DNA of 64,000 nucleotides from assembly GCA_020633295.1 (NCBI GenBank), contig JACKDW010000028.1:16619-80618 (forward strand). Reading direction: 5' to 3'. The notes beneath the pieces are model-generated. The model saw nothing but the letters and a program-made list of their open reading frames with translations, made no database searches and was not told where the DNA came from. The position numbers were made by a program, and so were the translations under genes. Below are positions 42,677-51,911 of this stretch, piece by piece. The DNA is from Myxococcales bacterium (lineage in GTDB: Bacteria > Myxococcota_A > Polyangia > Nannocystales > Nannocystaceae). Position 1 is the stretch's first letter. The number at the start of each line of letters is the position of its first letter.

Positions 42677-43357
42677 ATGCGACTCACCCCATCGTGCTCC
42701 TGGCCGTGACGACATGCGCCCGCGACCGGACCCCTCGCCGAGCGCCGCGGTCGCCACCCGCGCCCATCACCGCCAGTCGAGGCGCCCGCGCCCGCCCCGA
42801 CGCCGGCCGAGCCAGCCGAGCCAGCCGAGCCGGCCGCCCCCGCGGTGACGATCCCGAGCGAAGGACCCGGATCGCTGGAGTGCTGTGAGGCGATCGAGAC
42901 CGCGGGACCCGCCGTCGAGGTCTCCGCCATGATCTCGGCCGTCGAGCGCGCGGGCTTCGCGTGCCTGGAGCTGGCCGACGCGAAGTCGGCCCAGCGAGCC
43001 GTCAGCGCGTGCATACGCAAGCTCGGCCGCGCGACCGTGAAGGCCTGCGTCGTGGTCGACGATCCCGAGATGCCGAGCTGCGCGGCGCAGACGTACGCGG
43101 CGACCGTCGACGACCGGGTGCTGCTCGGTCTCGGCTCCGACCTCCAGCTCGAGGACTACGGCTGGAGCGTCGTGGAGCTGCGGGCCGGCGAGGCGCACGT
43201 GCTCTACCCGCACGGCGCTCCCTACGTGAACCCCTACTGCGACGACGAGGAGGCGCGCGAGCCCGGCCGCGACGCGGAGCTCGCAAAAATTCCGGCCCAC
43301 GTCGAGCGCGCGCCCGAGGCCGTCCGGCGCTGGATCTGCTCGGGGCCGCCCGGCTGA
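42677..43357 (+). CDS. Lipoprotein of unknown function with two compensating frame changes
   Basis: ATG 42677 reads MRLTP, then a one-base change gives IVLLAVTTC, a lipoprotein signal. A second change before about 42770 restores the original frame, giving a Pro/Ala/Glu tether (EAPAPAPTPAEPAEPAEP). The mature domain from about 42845 on has VTIPSEGPGSLECCEAIETA, VERAGFACLELADAKSAQRA and paired cysteines (KACVVVDDPEMPSCAAQTY). It ends RRWICSGPPG at 43357. Without the changes the frame hits a TGA after 10 codons. No family was recognised. Confidence 0.58.
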
Positions 43358-43642
43358 GACGCGCTCGCAACCAGCCGCGCGACGGACCCCGTTGGCCCGA
43401 GGAGCGAGCTCGTGCCGAACAGGCGCCCGACGATCGCTCTCGTGAACGGCCGCCCGCGCGCCGAAACGTCGTACTCGCGCGCTGGCGCTTCAACAGGCGC
43501 TGGCTCGTCCGGGGCCCGCGGCCGTTCGCGCGCTCGCCATATACCTGGCCCAACAACCATGTTTACCAGGAATTTACGAGCCCCGCGATCACGCATAGAC
43601 TGCCCGAGTGGCCAGCTTCACGCGCCACGCTGGAGGTCCGAA

Positions 43643-44281
43643 GTGTCCACGCAGTCTCGCGCCATCAACCTCTCCGCCGACGCGATCGAGGCGGCCCGCG
43701 CGACCGGGGAGCTGCGCCGCGCCGCGTTCGCCATGGGCTGATTCTGGGGACCTGACTCCCGGTTCGGGAGCATCTCCGGGGTCGTCCAGACCCGCGTCGG
43801 CTACGCCGGCGCCGCCGCCCCGACGCCGACCTATCGAGACATCCGTGGCCACGCCGAGGTCGTCCAGGTGGTCTTCGATCCCGCGGTCGTCGACTACGCC
43901 GAGCTGCTCGATCGCTATCGCCGACACCACACGCCGCGGCGCCGCGCGGGGCAGTACCGATCGATCCTGTTCCCGGCCGACGAGCGCGACCTGCTCGAGA
44001 TCCAGCGCTACCTCGCGCGCCTCCCCGGCGACGCGCGGCCCGAGATCATCGCGCCGAACACCCTCGAGTCGCGCTTCTGGGACGCCGAGGACTACCATCA
44101 GAAGTACCGGCTTCGACGCGAACGAGCGCTGGTGGGCGTCCTCGAGGACGAGCTGGGCGCGGACTGGGATCGCTGGACGATCGCCACGAAGCTCAACGCG
44201 CGCGGCGACCCGAGCTTCGACCTCTCGCCCTGGATCGCGGCGCTCTCGCCGGCGGCCCTGCGCGCGCTCGGCCTCGCGTGA
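43643..44281 (+). CDS. msrA: Peptide methionine sulfoxide reductase MsrA, predicted selenoprotein
   Basis: GTG 43643 has GGAGG 6 nt upstream. The frame reads to RRAAFAMG, then an in-frame TGA (43739-43741), then FWGPDSRFGSISGVV, and stays open to 44281. MsrA proteins have GCFWG here; the TGA replaces exactly the catalytic Cys (codon 33). The rest matches the family: TRVGYAGAAAPTPTYRDIRG, EVVQVVFDPAVVDY, QYRSILFPADE, FWDAEDYHQKY. There is no other Cys in the 212-aa product, as in known one-Sec MsrA enzymes without a resolving Cys. A hairpin fitting bacterial SECIS rules follows the TGA. The enzyme would reduce methionine-S-sulfoxide. A nonsense mutation is the alternative, but both flanks are in frame and conserved. 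Confidence 0.85.
43746..43777 (+). promoter_or_regulatory. SECIS-like hairpin after the in-frame TGA of msrA
   Basis: The inner stem CTCCC (43756-43760)/GGGAG (43766-43770) closes the loop GGTTC, whose first base is G and which lies 19-20 nt after the TGA. An outer stem, GGGGA (43746-43750)/TCTCC (43773-43777), has one G-U pair. Loop position, loop size and the leading G fit bacterial SECIS requirements for SelB-dependent selenocysteine insertion. Confidence 0.65.
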
Positions 44282-44464
44282 GCGACCGCGGCGATCCCAC
44301 GTCTCGCGTTCGCTCGAGAGGCGACCGGTCGGGCGGCTCGTCTCCCGCGCGCGGCCGCGCGCCGCGAACGGACGTCCGCGCGCGGGTAATGGATGAAGAC
44401 AATGGGACATGTTTCAAAGCGCGCGCCGCGTGAGGACGCGGACCTCCGGCGCGTCGCGTCGTCG

Positions 44465-44494
44465 TTGACCGGCGCGAGCCACCGTGAATAGGGT
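44465..44494 (+). promoter_or_regulatory. Promoter of the Tat-Hcp-like gene
   Basis: TTGACC (44465-44470) and TAGGGT (44489-44494) with an 18-nt spacer, 11 nt before ATG 44506. Confidence 0.5.
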
Positions 44495-44505
44495 GTCGCC
44501 GTCCT

Positions 44506-45252
44506 ATGGTCCGCCGTACCCGTGTAGTCCTCCCCCGTCGTCAACTCCTCCTCTCCGCGGGCGCGCTCGCCGGCGCGACGCTCGTCGCCCGAGCCGCGCG
44601 CGCCGGGGAGCTCAAGTCGGCCGCGCTCGCGCAGCCCGTGAAGCCGCTCAACCTCCACCGCTACTTCGTTCGCTTCGACGTCAACGGCGCGACGATCAAG
44701 ACCGGCAGCCCGACGGTGAAGCTCGGGCGCGAGCGCCTGAACCCGGGCGAGTGGATCGAGTGCGCACGCGTCAGCTACGGGCTCAAGCGCGACATCGGCA
44801 CGGGGGCGCGCGTCTCGGGCCACACGCACTACGACCGCATCGAGTTCGACCGGGCCGGCGGACCCGGCTTCCCCGCGCTGACGAAGGCGCTCGAGCTCGA
44901 CGCGCACAAGCACTACACGCACATCGGCTTCGACTGCCCGCAGGGGCCCGCGACGCCGATGCTCCTGCAAGCGCTCGAGCGCGGCCACACGGTCAACTGC
45001 ACGATCCGCTTCTTCCACAACCGCCGTGACGGCCAGGAGGAGAAGTACATGGAGATCGTGAGCACGGACGGGCGACTCGCGGGCGTCAAGCTCGGGGATC
45101 CGGCGCGCCTCGACCCCGAGCGCGGCGAGATCATCGAGGGTGAGTCGCGCCAGCTCATCCACTACGCGTTCCACGAGCTGCAGCTCGATCACGTCGGCGA
45201 GGACGGCAGCACGTCCGCGCACTTCGACTGGTCGGGCGCGAACCAGGGGTGA
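44506..45252 (+). CDS. Hcp-family protein with a twin-arginine signal
   Basis: The protein has 248 aa. The N-terminus VLPRRQLLLSAGALAGATLV with ARAARAG after it has the layout of a Tat signal and cleavage site. From about residue 45 the sequence follows the type VI secretion Hcp fold: RYFVRFDVNG, GEWIECARVSYGLKRDIG, TGARVSGHTHYDRIEFDR, FPALTKALEL, TVNCTIRFFHNRRDG, KYMEIVSTDGRLAGVKL and a C-terminal EIIEGESRQLIHYAFHELQL. Ordinary Hcp has no signal peptide and no other T6SS gene is nearby. Tat export would put a folded Hcp ring in the periplasm; its purpose there is unknown. The product ends 92 nt from the convergent operon at 45345. Confidence 0.72.
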   Translation: MVRRTRVVLPRRQLLLSAGALAGATLVARAARAGELKSAALAQPVKPLNLHRYFVRFDVNGATIKTGSPTVKLGRERLNPGEWIECARVSYGLKRDIGTGARVSGHTHYDRIEFDRAGGPGFPALTKALELDAHKHYTHIGFDCPQGPATPMLLQALERGHTVNCTIRFFHNRRDGQEEKYMEIVSTDGRLAGVKLGDPARLDPERGEIIEGESRQLIHYAFHELQLDHVGEDGSTSAHFDWSGANQG

Positions 45253-45344
45253 GCGCGGACCAATCGACTCGAGCGCCGAGCCTCACTACATGGCGTTCGC
45301 GCCAGGCACCCCGCGAGCGCTCGATCCCGCGGTGATCGAGTGCG

Positions 45345-47999
45345 TCACCACGAGAACGAGAAGCCGCCGAGCAGCCCGAAGGTGCAGCGCGAGTGCTCGT
45401 TGAGCTCCAGCAGCGTGTCGCCCTTCCAGTCCGTGCTGAACCGTCGGTCGTCCTCGAGGCAGAGCATCCGCGCGCGCCCGATCAGCTCAATGTAGCGCTC
45501 GTAGAGGCGCAGGCGCAGGAAGTCGACGTGCGCGCCGAAGCCGAAGTCATAGGCGCCCAGCAGCGCGGCGTCCTGTCGGCGCGTCGGGAACCCCCACGCC
45601 CCGTCGAGCCCGAAACCGAGCGCGACCAGCGGCTTCCGCGAGAACACCTCCTTGCGCGGACGCGAGAGCCACGGCGTCACCACGGTGCCCGTGAGCAGCA
45701 GACGCGTGTACAGGCGCGTCTCGGGCTCCGATCGGCTCGCGCCGGTGCCCCCGTTAATCGGGTAGGCGGGCGTCAACGACTGTGAGCCGCCGACCAGGGC
45801 GTCGAAGCGCCAGCCGCGGGCGCTCTTGAACGGGCGGTACGAGAGCCCCACGTGGAGCTCTCCCGCGTACATGACCCCGCTCGATCGTCGCGCGTCGCCG
45901 GGCGTGACGACGTGGTGCAGCCCGGCCGGGTACAGCGCGACGGTGAAGTAGACGCGCCGCGCGAGCTTCTCCGGGTGCTCGAGCGCGATCCTGCCGTTCG
46001 TGAGCACCGCCGTACCCGGGCGGTAGTCGTGATCGCCGTAGTAGCGGTAGATGATCTCGTCGTTGCAGATCGCGTTCGGCGCGCGAATATGCAACTCGGG
46101 GGTCTTCGGCCAAGGCTTCTGCGTCGAGAGGTCGAGCGACTCTCGGCCCTTGGACTGCGAGGAGAACTCGACGCGGCGGATGAAGTCGTTGTTGACCTGA
46201 AGGTGATCGTACGGCCAGAGCTCGTCACGGCACCACCTCCTGCGGGCTTCGGGCTCGTCGCACTGATTCAGCTGCTGGCGATCCTTGACGTAGGAGTGGA
46301 GCTTCGCGTCTCGCTTCTTCTTCTTCTGCTTGTCCTTCTCCTTGATCCAGGGGTCGAGCTGTACCCGGATCGTCCGCTCCTGCCGAGGGACGTAGCCGCC
46401 GACGCGACCCGAGATCCGCCCCAGACGCTGCGTCCACTGCTTCTTGTTGCGCGACTGCTCGGAGAACACGAGCTCGACGCCCTTCGCGCTGAACTCGACG
46501 TAGGGGACCTTCTCGCTCGCCGGGCACTCGTAGTAGCAGAGCGCCTCCGCCTCGCGCGCCTCAGTCACGCTCTCGCTCGTGACGACGCCGTGGGGTCGCT
46601 GGTCGTCCGGTCGCGCGACCCGCTCGCTGAGGTTACGGCAGGCGACGCCCGACTCCGCGAGCTGCGCCTTGGGGCATATTCCGCTGGGGAGGTAGAGGCA
46701 GTCCTTCACGCGCCAGGTGAAGCCGAACTTGTGCACGCGCGCCGTGAGCTCGTCGGGCGGGAGGCTCGCGCCCCAGCTCGCCTCGAGCTCGGTCGCGTAG
46801 CGATCCGAGACATCGACCTCGCCCGCGCCGGCGCCTGCGTCCCCCTCGGACTTGGCGATGCACCACGGCCGTGATTGGTCGTTCTGGCACGAGTCGCGAC
46901 GGACCCGGAACGTCAGGCGCTTCTCGCCGGTCCGGGCGTAGGGGAGCAGCACGGAGACGCGCTGATCGGCGAGCTGGCCGCGGACGCAGCGCGGCCCGAG
47001 CGGCCTGTCGAGCCCGTCGTCCCGCCCGCGCTCGTCGCCCGGCCGAGCATCCTCCTGCCGGCGGCAGCCCTCGCACGTCAGCGTGACCTCGTACTCCGGC
47101 GCGTCCGGATCGTCGGGGTGCTCGTCGGGCGGGACGATCGGTGGGAGCTTGACGGTCGTCCAGCTGCACCGTGGCTCGAGCCGCAGCGCGATGTCCTGCC
47201 CGCCCATCAGGCGCGCGTCGGTCCCGTCGACGTAGAAGCCACCGTTGACGCGCAGGATGAGCGCGTCGTGCTTGGGCGAGTGCGAGAGCCTGAGCTCGAG
47301 CACGGAGCCGTTGAGCTGCAGCTCCTCGACGCGGATTCGGTCCTCGGGGAGCCGCGAGCCGTTCGTCACCGACAGGACGAGCACGCGCCCGTCGTAGCGC
47401 CGCGGGCTCTCGCGCAGCCGCTTGGGGTCCTCCGCGCTGTTCGTCGCGCAACGGAGGAACGCGTGCTCGCGCTCCCCCTGCTCGGGACTGAAGAAGTCCT
47501 CGGTGACGATCCCGCGCAGGTGAAACTCCGGACGGCAGTCGGGCAGCTCGTCGGTCGAGGTGCACGCGTCGCGGTTCTGGCTGCCGCCGTTGCTCGCCAG
47601 CGCGACCACGCTCGCGGTCAGCTCGGGCCCGAGCTGCGCCTCGAGGAGCGCCCAGTGAATGCCGGTGCGCTCGTCCTCTGAGGTCGGCACGTTGACGTGC
47701 ACGAAGTGCTCTCGGCCCGGCTGCGTGCTCGCGCGCAGCAGCCCGAGCGTGCGCAGGCTGTCGAGGCTGTGGGCGTCGGGCCCCTTGCCGAGGGAGAGCA
47801 CACACGCGTGGGTCGGGAGCTGCGACGGGTCGTCGAGCGCCAGCTTCACGCGCAGCCGCGACGCCGGCGCCGCGCTCGCGGTCGCGCTGAGGCCGAGCGT
47901 CGTGAGCAGGGCGAAGAGCGCCGTCAGCAGGCACGCGAGCGCGCGGGCGCGCCCCGCCAGGCCACGGCGACCGCGTCGCGTCGTCAGCACGTTCTTCAC
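45345..47999 (-). CDS. Large secreted, probably outer-membrane protein of unknown function
   Basis: The protein has 884 aa from a GTG that overlaps the upstream stop by 4 nt. The signal is ALACLLTALFALLTTLGLSA. A long beta-rich, Cys-containing region (about 35-640; e.g. CEGCRRQ, CVRGQLADQRVSV, CRNLSERV) includes a Lys-rich stretch (KEKDKQKKKKRDAKL). The last about 200 residues alternate hydrophobic and polar residues and end LGLLGGFSFSW*-like with an aromatic residue (the final letters are GGFSFSW), as in outer-membrane barrels. No family was recognised. It is the last gene of a three-gene operon with 50379-51422 and 47996-50362. Confidence 0.68.
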   Translation of the reverse strand: MKNVLTTRRGRRGLAGRARALACLLTALFALLTTLGLSATASAAPASRLRVKLALDDPSQLPTHACVLSLGKGPDAHSLDSLRTLGLLRASTQPGREHFVHVNVPTSEDERTGIHWALLEAQLGPELTASVVALASNGGSQNRDACTSTDELPDCRPEFHLRGIVTEDFFSPEQGEREHAFLRCATNSAEDPKRLRESPRRYDGRVLVLSVTNGSRLPEDRIRVEELQLNGSVLELRLSHSPKHDALILRVNGGFYVDGTDARLMGGQDIALRLEPRCSWTTVKLPPIVPPDEHPDDPDAPEYEVTLTCEGCRRQEDARPGDERGRDDGLDRPLGPRCVRGQLADQRVSVLLPYARTGEKRLTFRVRRDSCQNDQSRPWCIAKSEGDAGAGAGEVDVSDRYATELEASWGASLPPDELTARVHKFGFTWRVKDCLYLPSGICPKAQLAESGVACRNLSERVARPDDQRPHGVVTSESVTEAREAEALCYYECPASEKVPYVEFSAKGVELVFSEQSRNKKQWTQRLGRISGRVGGYVPRQERTIRVQLDPWIKEKDKQKKKKRDAKLHSYVKDRQQLNQCDEPEARRRWCRDELWPYDHLQVNNDFIRRVEFSSQSKGRESLDLSTQKPWPKTPELHIRAPNAICNDEIIYRYYGDHDYRPGTAVLTNGRIALEHPEKLARRVYFTVALYPAGLHHVVTPGDARRSSGVMYAGELHVGLSYRPFKSARGWRFDALVGGSQSLTPAYPINGGTGASRSEPETRLYTRLLLTGTVVTPWLSRPRKEVFSRKPLVALGFGLDGAWGFPTRRQDAALLGAYDFGFGAHVDFLRLRLYERYIELIGRARMLCLEDDRRFSTDWKGDTLLELNEHSRCTFGLLGGFSFSW

Positions 48000-50362
48000 T
48001 CGCACTTGAACACCGTGAGGACCTCGCACGACTGTCCTTGGTTCTGATTGAAGTCTCGCCGCCGCGCGTCGCTCGTCCGCTTCGTCGCGCACCCGCGCGG
48101 CGGCGGCGACTTGCGAGTCGGGCCCTCGCCGTACTCGTCGATCCAGCAGCGCCGCAGCGACCGAGGATCGAGCTTCACCGTCTCGAGCGCGAGGTTGACC
48201 GAGGCGTCGCGGACCAGCTCCGCGTTGACCGTCACGCGCGCCTTGAGCTCGTCCGCGCTCGCGCGCTCGTCCAGCAGCTCCGCGGGCCAGCACCCCCACG
48301 CCGGGAAGCGAGAGGAGTAGGGGCTGTCCAGCTCCTTCACGCGCTCCCAGGTCGAAGACCACGCGGCGTCCGGGTTCAGCTCGAGCTGATCGACGAGCTG
48401 CGTGTCGAGCCGCGCCCCGCCGGCGCCGTGCACCCACAGCGGCCCGATCACGAGCGCGCGGCGCGACGAGGGGTCGTCGACCTTGCACGTGACGATCCCG
48501 GCGAGCTCTGGGCCGCGCTCGGCCTCGGTCGCGAAGTCGTAGAAGACGCGGACGCGCTCCGCCATCAGGCGCGTCGGGATCGTGATCGTCAGCGGGGTGT
48601 CCGGCGCCTCGAAGCTCGCGGTGACGCGGAGGCTGCTGCTCTCAAAGCGCGGCTTCGCGCTCGAGTCCACGAACGCGCTCGCCTCGACGCTGCAGATCCA
48701 GGGCGTCATCGCGGCGCTCCCCTGCGCGCTCAGCCGCTGCCACTCGGAGTCCCAGGGCAGCGCCCCCCGACCGCGCGCGGCGAGGCCTTGGAGCGCGTCG
48801 TACTCGTCCACGAGGAGGAGGCGCGTCGCGTGGAACTCGGTCCCCGCGCGCGGGCTCGGGCGATGACACGTCAGCTGCGCGTCGGCGGGCTGCTCCTCGT
48901 CGGTCCCGATGCGCGCGCTGATCGTCTCGGCGCGCAGCGTCGACGGGATCGGGACCGCCGGGGTCTTGCTGGTCGCGCGCGCGATCTCGAGCACCGCGCT
49001 GCGGAGCAGCTCCGCGCTGCGGTCGGGGTCACGGAGCGTGTCCTCGTTGATCGGGTAGCGGACCTCGCTCGCCGCGTCGACCGCGACGAAGATCGACTTG
49101 CTCGGGTCGTCCTCGACGATCAATCGCAGCCGCGAGTTGTTGGCGAGGAACTCCGTCTGCCACGGGTACTGGACCTCGTAGTCGCCCTTGATCACGTCCT
49201 GACCGGAGAACGCGGCGACCTTGACCGTCATGCGTGAGCGCTCGTCGAGCTCGCAGCGCTCGTTCGGCAGCAGCACCGCCCACGTCTCGAGCTGGTCGCG
49301 CTCCTTGCGGTCGTCGACCCGCACGCAGCGGCTGTGCTCGTCGACGTCAGCGCCGCTCGCGAGCCGCACCCACTTGCGCTCCGCGCAGTGGATCTCCAGC
49401 ACCGGGGGCGAGAACCACGCCTCGATCCACGTCGCGGCGCGCCGCGGCGCTCGCGGGGCGCGATCGCTGCACGGGTTCCGTCGCGCCCGCGTCGCCTCCA
49501 GCTCCGCGCTCACCTCGCTCGGCCGGACCTCGAAGGTCGTCCGCTTGGCGCCGTCGATGTAGCTCTGCAGCGCGCGCTCCATGGTCGAGGCGCGGCCCAC
49601 GAAGGTGAAGGTGTCGCTCGGCGCGAGCGTGTCGGCGCGGTCGCGCCCCGGGAGGTTCAAGACGACGTCGGCCGAGCTCGAATTGTATATCGTCGTCACG
49701 TTGTAGCGAACGAGCGCCAGGACGCCGGCGAGCACGAGCGCGCTCGCGAGGACGCTGCGGTACACGAGGAGGGTGAGGCCGAACAGCGGCAGGCGGGCGG
49801 GGCGGAGCGCGGTGACCGTGCGACGGACGAGGTAAATAGCGGCGCCGAGCAGCGTTACGCTGCTCAACCCGGTGACGGTGTCGGTGAGCGTCAGCCGCAG
49901 GCTCGAGAGCGGGAGCGCGAGCCCGAACGCGAGCAGCGCGACGGTGCCCGCGATGATGAGCATCGCGCACCAAGCGGACATCCTCGGGATCAGCCAGAGG
50001 GACGTGCGCGAGGTCGCGCCGTCACCGGACGCGCGCAGGCGGACGGTCGCGCGGAGCGGGAAGAATCGCGGCGAGCGCAGCTCGCACTCGTGGGACCAGG
50101 AGAGGCCCTCCTGGTCGCGCGCGTCCGGGTGAAGCTCGAGCTCCACGGGGAGCGCCCCGGAGGCGAGCAGGTGGGGGAACGGCGGGGAGTACCGGATCGC
50201 GCACGCGCGGGTGGGGAGCGCGTCGGACTTCTCAGCGCCGAGCGGGCCAAGCTCACGCCACCGGATCGCGACGCGCACGCGCTCGTTGGGCTCGCAGAAC
50301 GTCCAGCACGAGCGGTCCTCGGCGCTCGCGGGGCGCCCGAGTATTTGTAGCTCAAGGGACAT
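47996..50362 (-). CDS. Membrane protein of unknown function, second gene of the 45-51 kb operon
   Basis: The protein has 788 aa. A soluble N-terminal beta domain of about 125 residues (MSLELQILGRPASAEDRSCW) is followed by three or four membrane helices (about 130-225; CAMLIIAGTVALLAFGLALP, FGLTLLVYRSVLASALVLAG). A long extracytoplasmic region with scattered Cys (IHCAERKWVR, NERCELDER, WICSVEASAF, RRCWIDEYG) follows and ends EVLTVFKCE. No catalytic motif or known family was seen. It lies 16 nt after a Cys-rich lipoprotein gene and overlaps the next gene, so an envelope complex of the three products is likely. Confidence 0.68.
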   Translation of the reverse strand: MSLELQILGRPASAEDRSCWTFCEPNERVRVAIRWRELGPLGAEKSDALPTRACAIRYSPPFPHLLASGALPVELELHPDARDQEGLSWSHECELRSPRFFPLRATVRLRASGDGATSRTSLWLIPRMSAWCAMLIIAGTVALLAFGLALPLSSLRLTLTDTVTGLSSVTLLGAAIYLVRRTVTALRPARLPLFGLTLLVYRSVLASALVLAGVLALVRYNVTTIYNSSSADVVLNLPGRDRADTLAPSDTFTFVGRASTMERALQSYIDGAKRTTFEVRPSEVSAELEATRARRNPCSDRAPRAPRRAATWIEAWFSPPVLEIHCAERKWVRLASGADVDEHSRCVRVDDRKERDQLETWAVLLPNERCELDERSRMTVKVAAFSGQDVIKGDYEVQYPWQTEFLANNSRLRLIVEDDPSKSIFVAVDAASEVRYPINEDTLRDPDRSAELLRSAVLEIARATSKTPAVPIPSTLRAETISARIGTDEEQPADAQLTCHRPSPRAGTEFHATRLLLVDEYDALQGLAARGRGALPWDSEWQRLSAQGSAAMTPWICSVEASAFVDSSAKPRFESSSLRVTASFEAPDTPLTITIPTRLMAERVRVFYDFATEAERGPELAGIVTCKVDDPSSRRALVIGPLWVHGAGGARLDTQLVDQLELNPDAAWSSTWERVKELDSPYSSRFPAWGCWPAELLDERASADELKARVTVNAELVRDASVNLALETVKLDPRSLRRCWIDEYGEGPTRKSPPPRGCATKRTSDARRRDFNQNQGQSCEVLTVFKCE

Positions 50363-50378
50363 CGACCGCGCGCTCCCG

Positions 50379-51422
50379 CTAGTTCAGGCCCTTGGGGTGA
50401 ATCCCAGTGCAGTAGCCGAGCGTCGTCCCCGAGAACTGGCACTCCAGGCCGCTGAGGTCCTCGTCCGCCGCGAGGTCGGGGAACGCCACGCGAGCCTGGT
50501 TCACGCAGTCCTCACGGTCCAGGCAGCGCAGCAGGCAGCGGTCGTCGATCTCGTCCGTCTCGTCGATCTCGACCGCGGGCGCGAGGACGCAGCTGCCGAG
50601 CGTCGTGTACGGGGCCTCGGCCAGCGCGGTGCTCCACAGGCAGGTCTTCAGGTTGTTCTCGGCGCGGTCGCAGGGAATCTCTCCCTCGATCGCGAGCCGC
50701 TCATCCTGATCCAGGACCCCCGTGACCGCGGGCGACAGCAGCTGCGTCGCGGCGACGATCTCGTGGTCGTTGTAGGCCCAGCAGCCCGTCAGCAGCGTCG
50801 TGACCGGCGCGCCCGCGCCCGCCGTGCCTCCGCAGGACTGCGCGAGCGTGTCGAGGTCCTCGCGCGTCGGCGCGTACGTGAGGCTGGGGTCGCGGAGATC
50901 AAACACCCCGTCGGGCTGCGAGCTCGTCGTGCGCGCGACGACGCAGCGATCGTAGTTGCGGATGTAGGTGCGGCTCCGCCCGTCCTCGTCTTGCGAGGAC
51001 GCGAACGCCGGCGGGCAGATGAAGAGCGCGCACGTCACGGCGACCGCGTCGTCGGGCGCGCTCCACTCGAGCACGTAGACGTCCTGCGATATCTCGCCCT
51101 CGCTCGTCGTGGACAGCCGCGCCGTGGGGAACTCCGCCACGTTGAAGCCGCGGAGCAGCGCGTCGCGATAGCTGCTCACGCCGAGGGGGACGCGGCAACT
51201 GCCGGTCGTCGCCTCCGTGTTCTCAAACTCACAGATCGTGCCCATCGGGCAGTCCTCGACGTCTCGGCACTCGTCGAGGCACACCGAGTGGCCGACCGGC
51301 TCGCGGAAGCAGATGTCCCCTGCGCACGAGCCGAACTCGCTCTGGCCGCCACCGCAGGCGAGCGCGCTCGTCGCGGCCGCGGCCGCGAGCGTGAGCGCGG
51401 CCTGAATTGCGCGTCGGTACAT
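50379..51422 (-). CDS. Cysteine-rich lipoprotein, first gene of the 45-51 kb operon
   Basis: The protein has 347 aa. The start at 51422 gives MYRRAIQAALTLAAAAATSA and the likely lipid Cys in LACGGG. The N-terminal module has eight Cys in 55 residues (SCAGDICF, VCLDECRDVEDCPMGTICEF, SCRVP), and later paired Cys sites continue (CALFICPP, LRCLDREDCVNQ). The spacing suggests a small disulfide-rich fold followed by a beta domain. No family was recognised. The upstream AT-rich patch (about 51480-51560) with AATACTGTTGGTAATATT is the probable promoter region. Confidence 0.7.
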   Translation of the reverse strand: MYRRAIQAALTLAAAAATSALACGGGQSEFGSCAGDICFREPVGHSVCLDECRDVEDCPMGTICEFENTEATTGSCRVPLGVSSYRDALLRGFNVAEFPTARLSTTSEGEISQDVYVLEWSAPDDAVAVTCALFICPPAFASSQDEDGRSRTYIRNYDRCVVARTTSSQPDGVFDLRDPSLTYAPTREDLDTLAQSCGGTAGAGAPVTTLLTGCWAYNDHEIVAATQLLSPAVTGVLDQDERLAIEGEIPCDRAENNLKTCLWSTALAEAPYTTLGSCVLAPAVEIDETDEIDDRCLLRCLDREDCVNQARVAFPDLAADEDLSGLECQFSGTTLGYCTGIHPKGLN

Positions 51423-51911
51423 GGGCCCGGACAGTCTCTCACACGGTCTCTCGACGATCGCGTGTTCGTATTCATCGAGGTGAATTACACCTTGGCAAGC
51501 GCCAGACTGCGGGCGCGCAGTATGTGAATACTGTTGGTAATATTCCCCGGTGGGCGAAGCCGCGCGCGCGGTCATCGACCTGCGGCGCGGGGCCGAGCGC
51601 GCGCGGTCTCAACGATGAAACGAGCGACGCGCGAGACCCGAACAGGGCTGTCGATCGGAGCGCGAGCGCGGGGCGCGTGTCGACTGCGGCGACCCGTGAG
51701 CGTGCGACGCGCGCGTTCCGCGATGGCGTGAGTGAGTCCATCGCGGCGCCCCAGGCGTCCTAAACAACTCGCTGACCACCGCTGCGCGCTCCGGCGAGTC
51801 GCGTCATTCGAGCGATCGAGAGGCGCGCAATTGTCTAACGATTCAGACGTCGCGGAGTCAACGGCGACTTCGTCGAAATGAGTGGACCACTCGACGACGC
51901 GGGCGCCCGCG
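51423..51911. other. Intergenic stretch upstream of the 45-51 kb operon
   Basis: No gene seen. It separates two minus-strand operons. AT-rich sequence near 51520-51550 (GAATACTGTTGGTAATATT) is the only notable feature and may be promoter DNA. Confidence 0.4.

Noticed and set aside
43739..43741. TGA as an ordinary stop, with a short upstream gene and a separate downstream MsrA fragment
   Set aside because: The TGA sits exactly at the catalytic Cys codon, both sides share one frame and match MsrA, and a SECIS-like hairpin follows.
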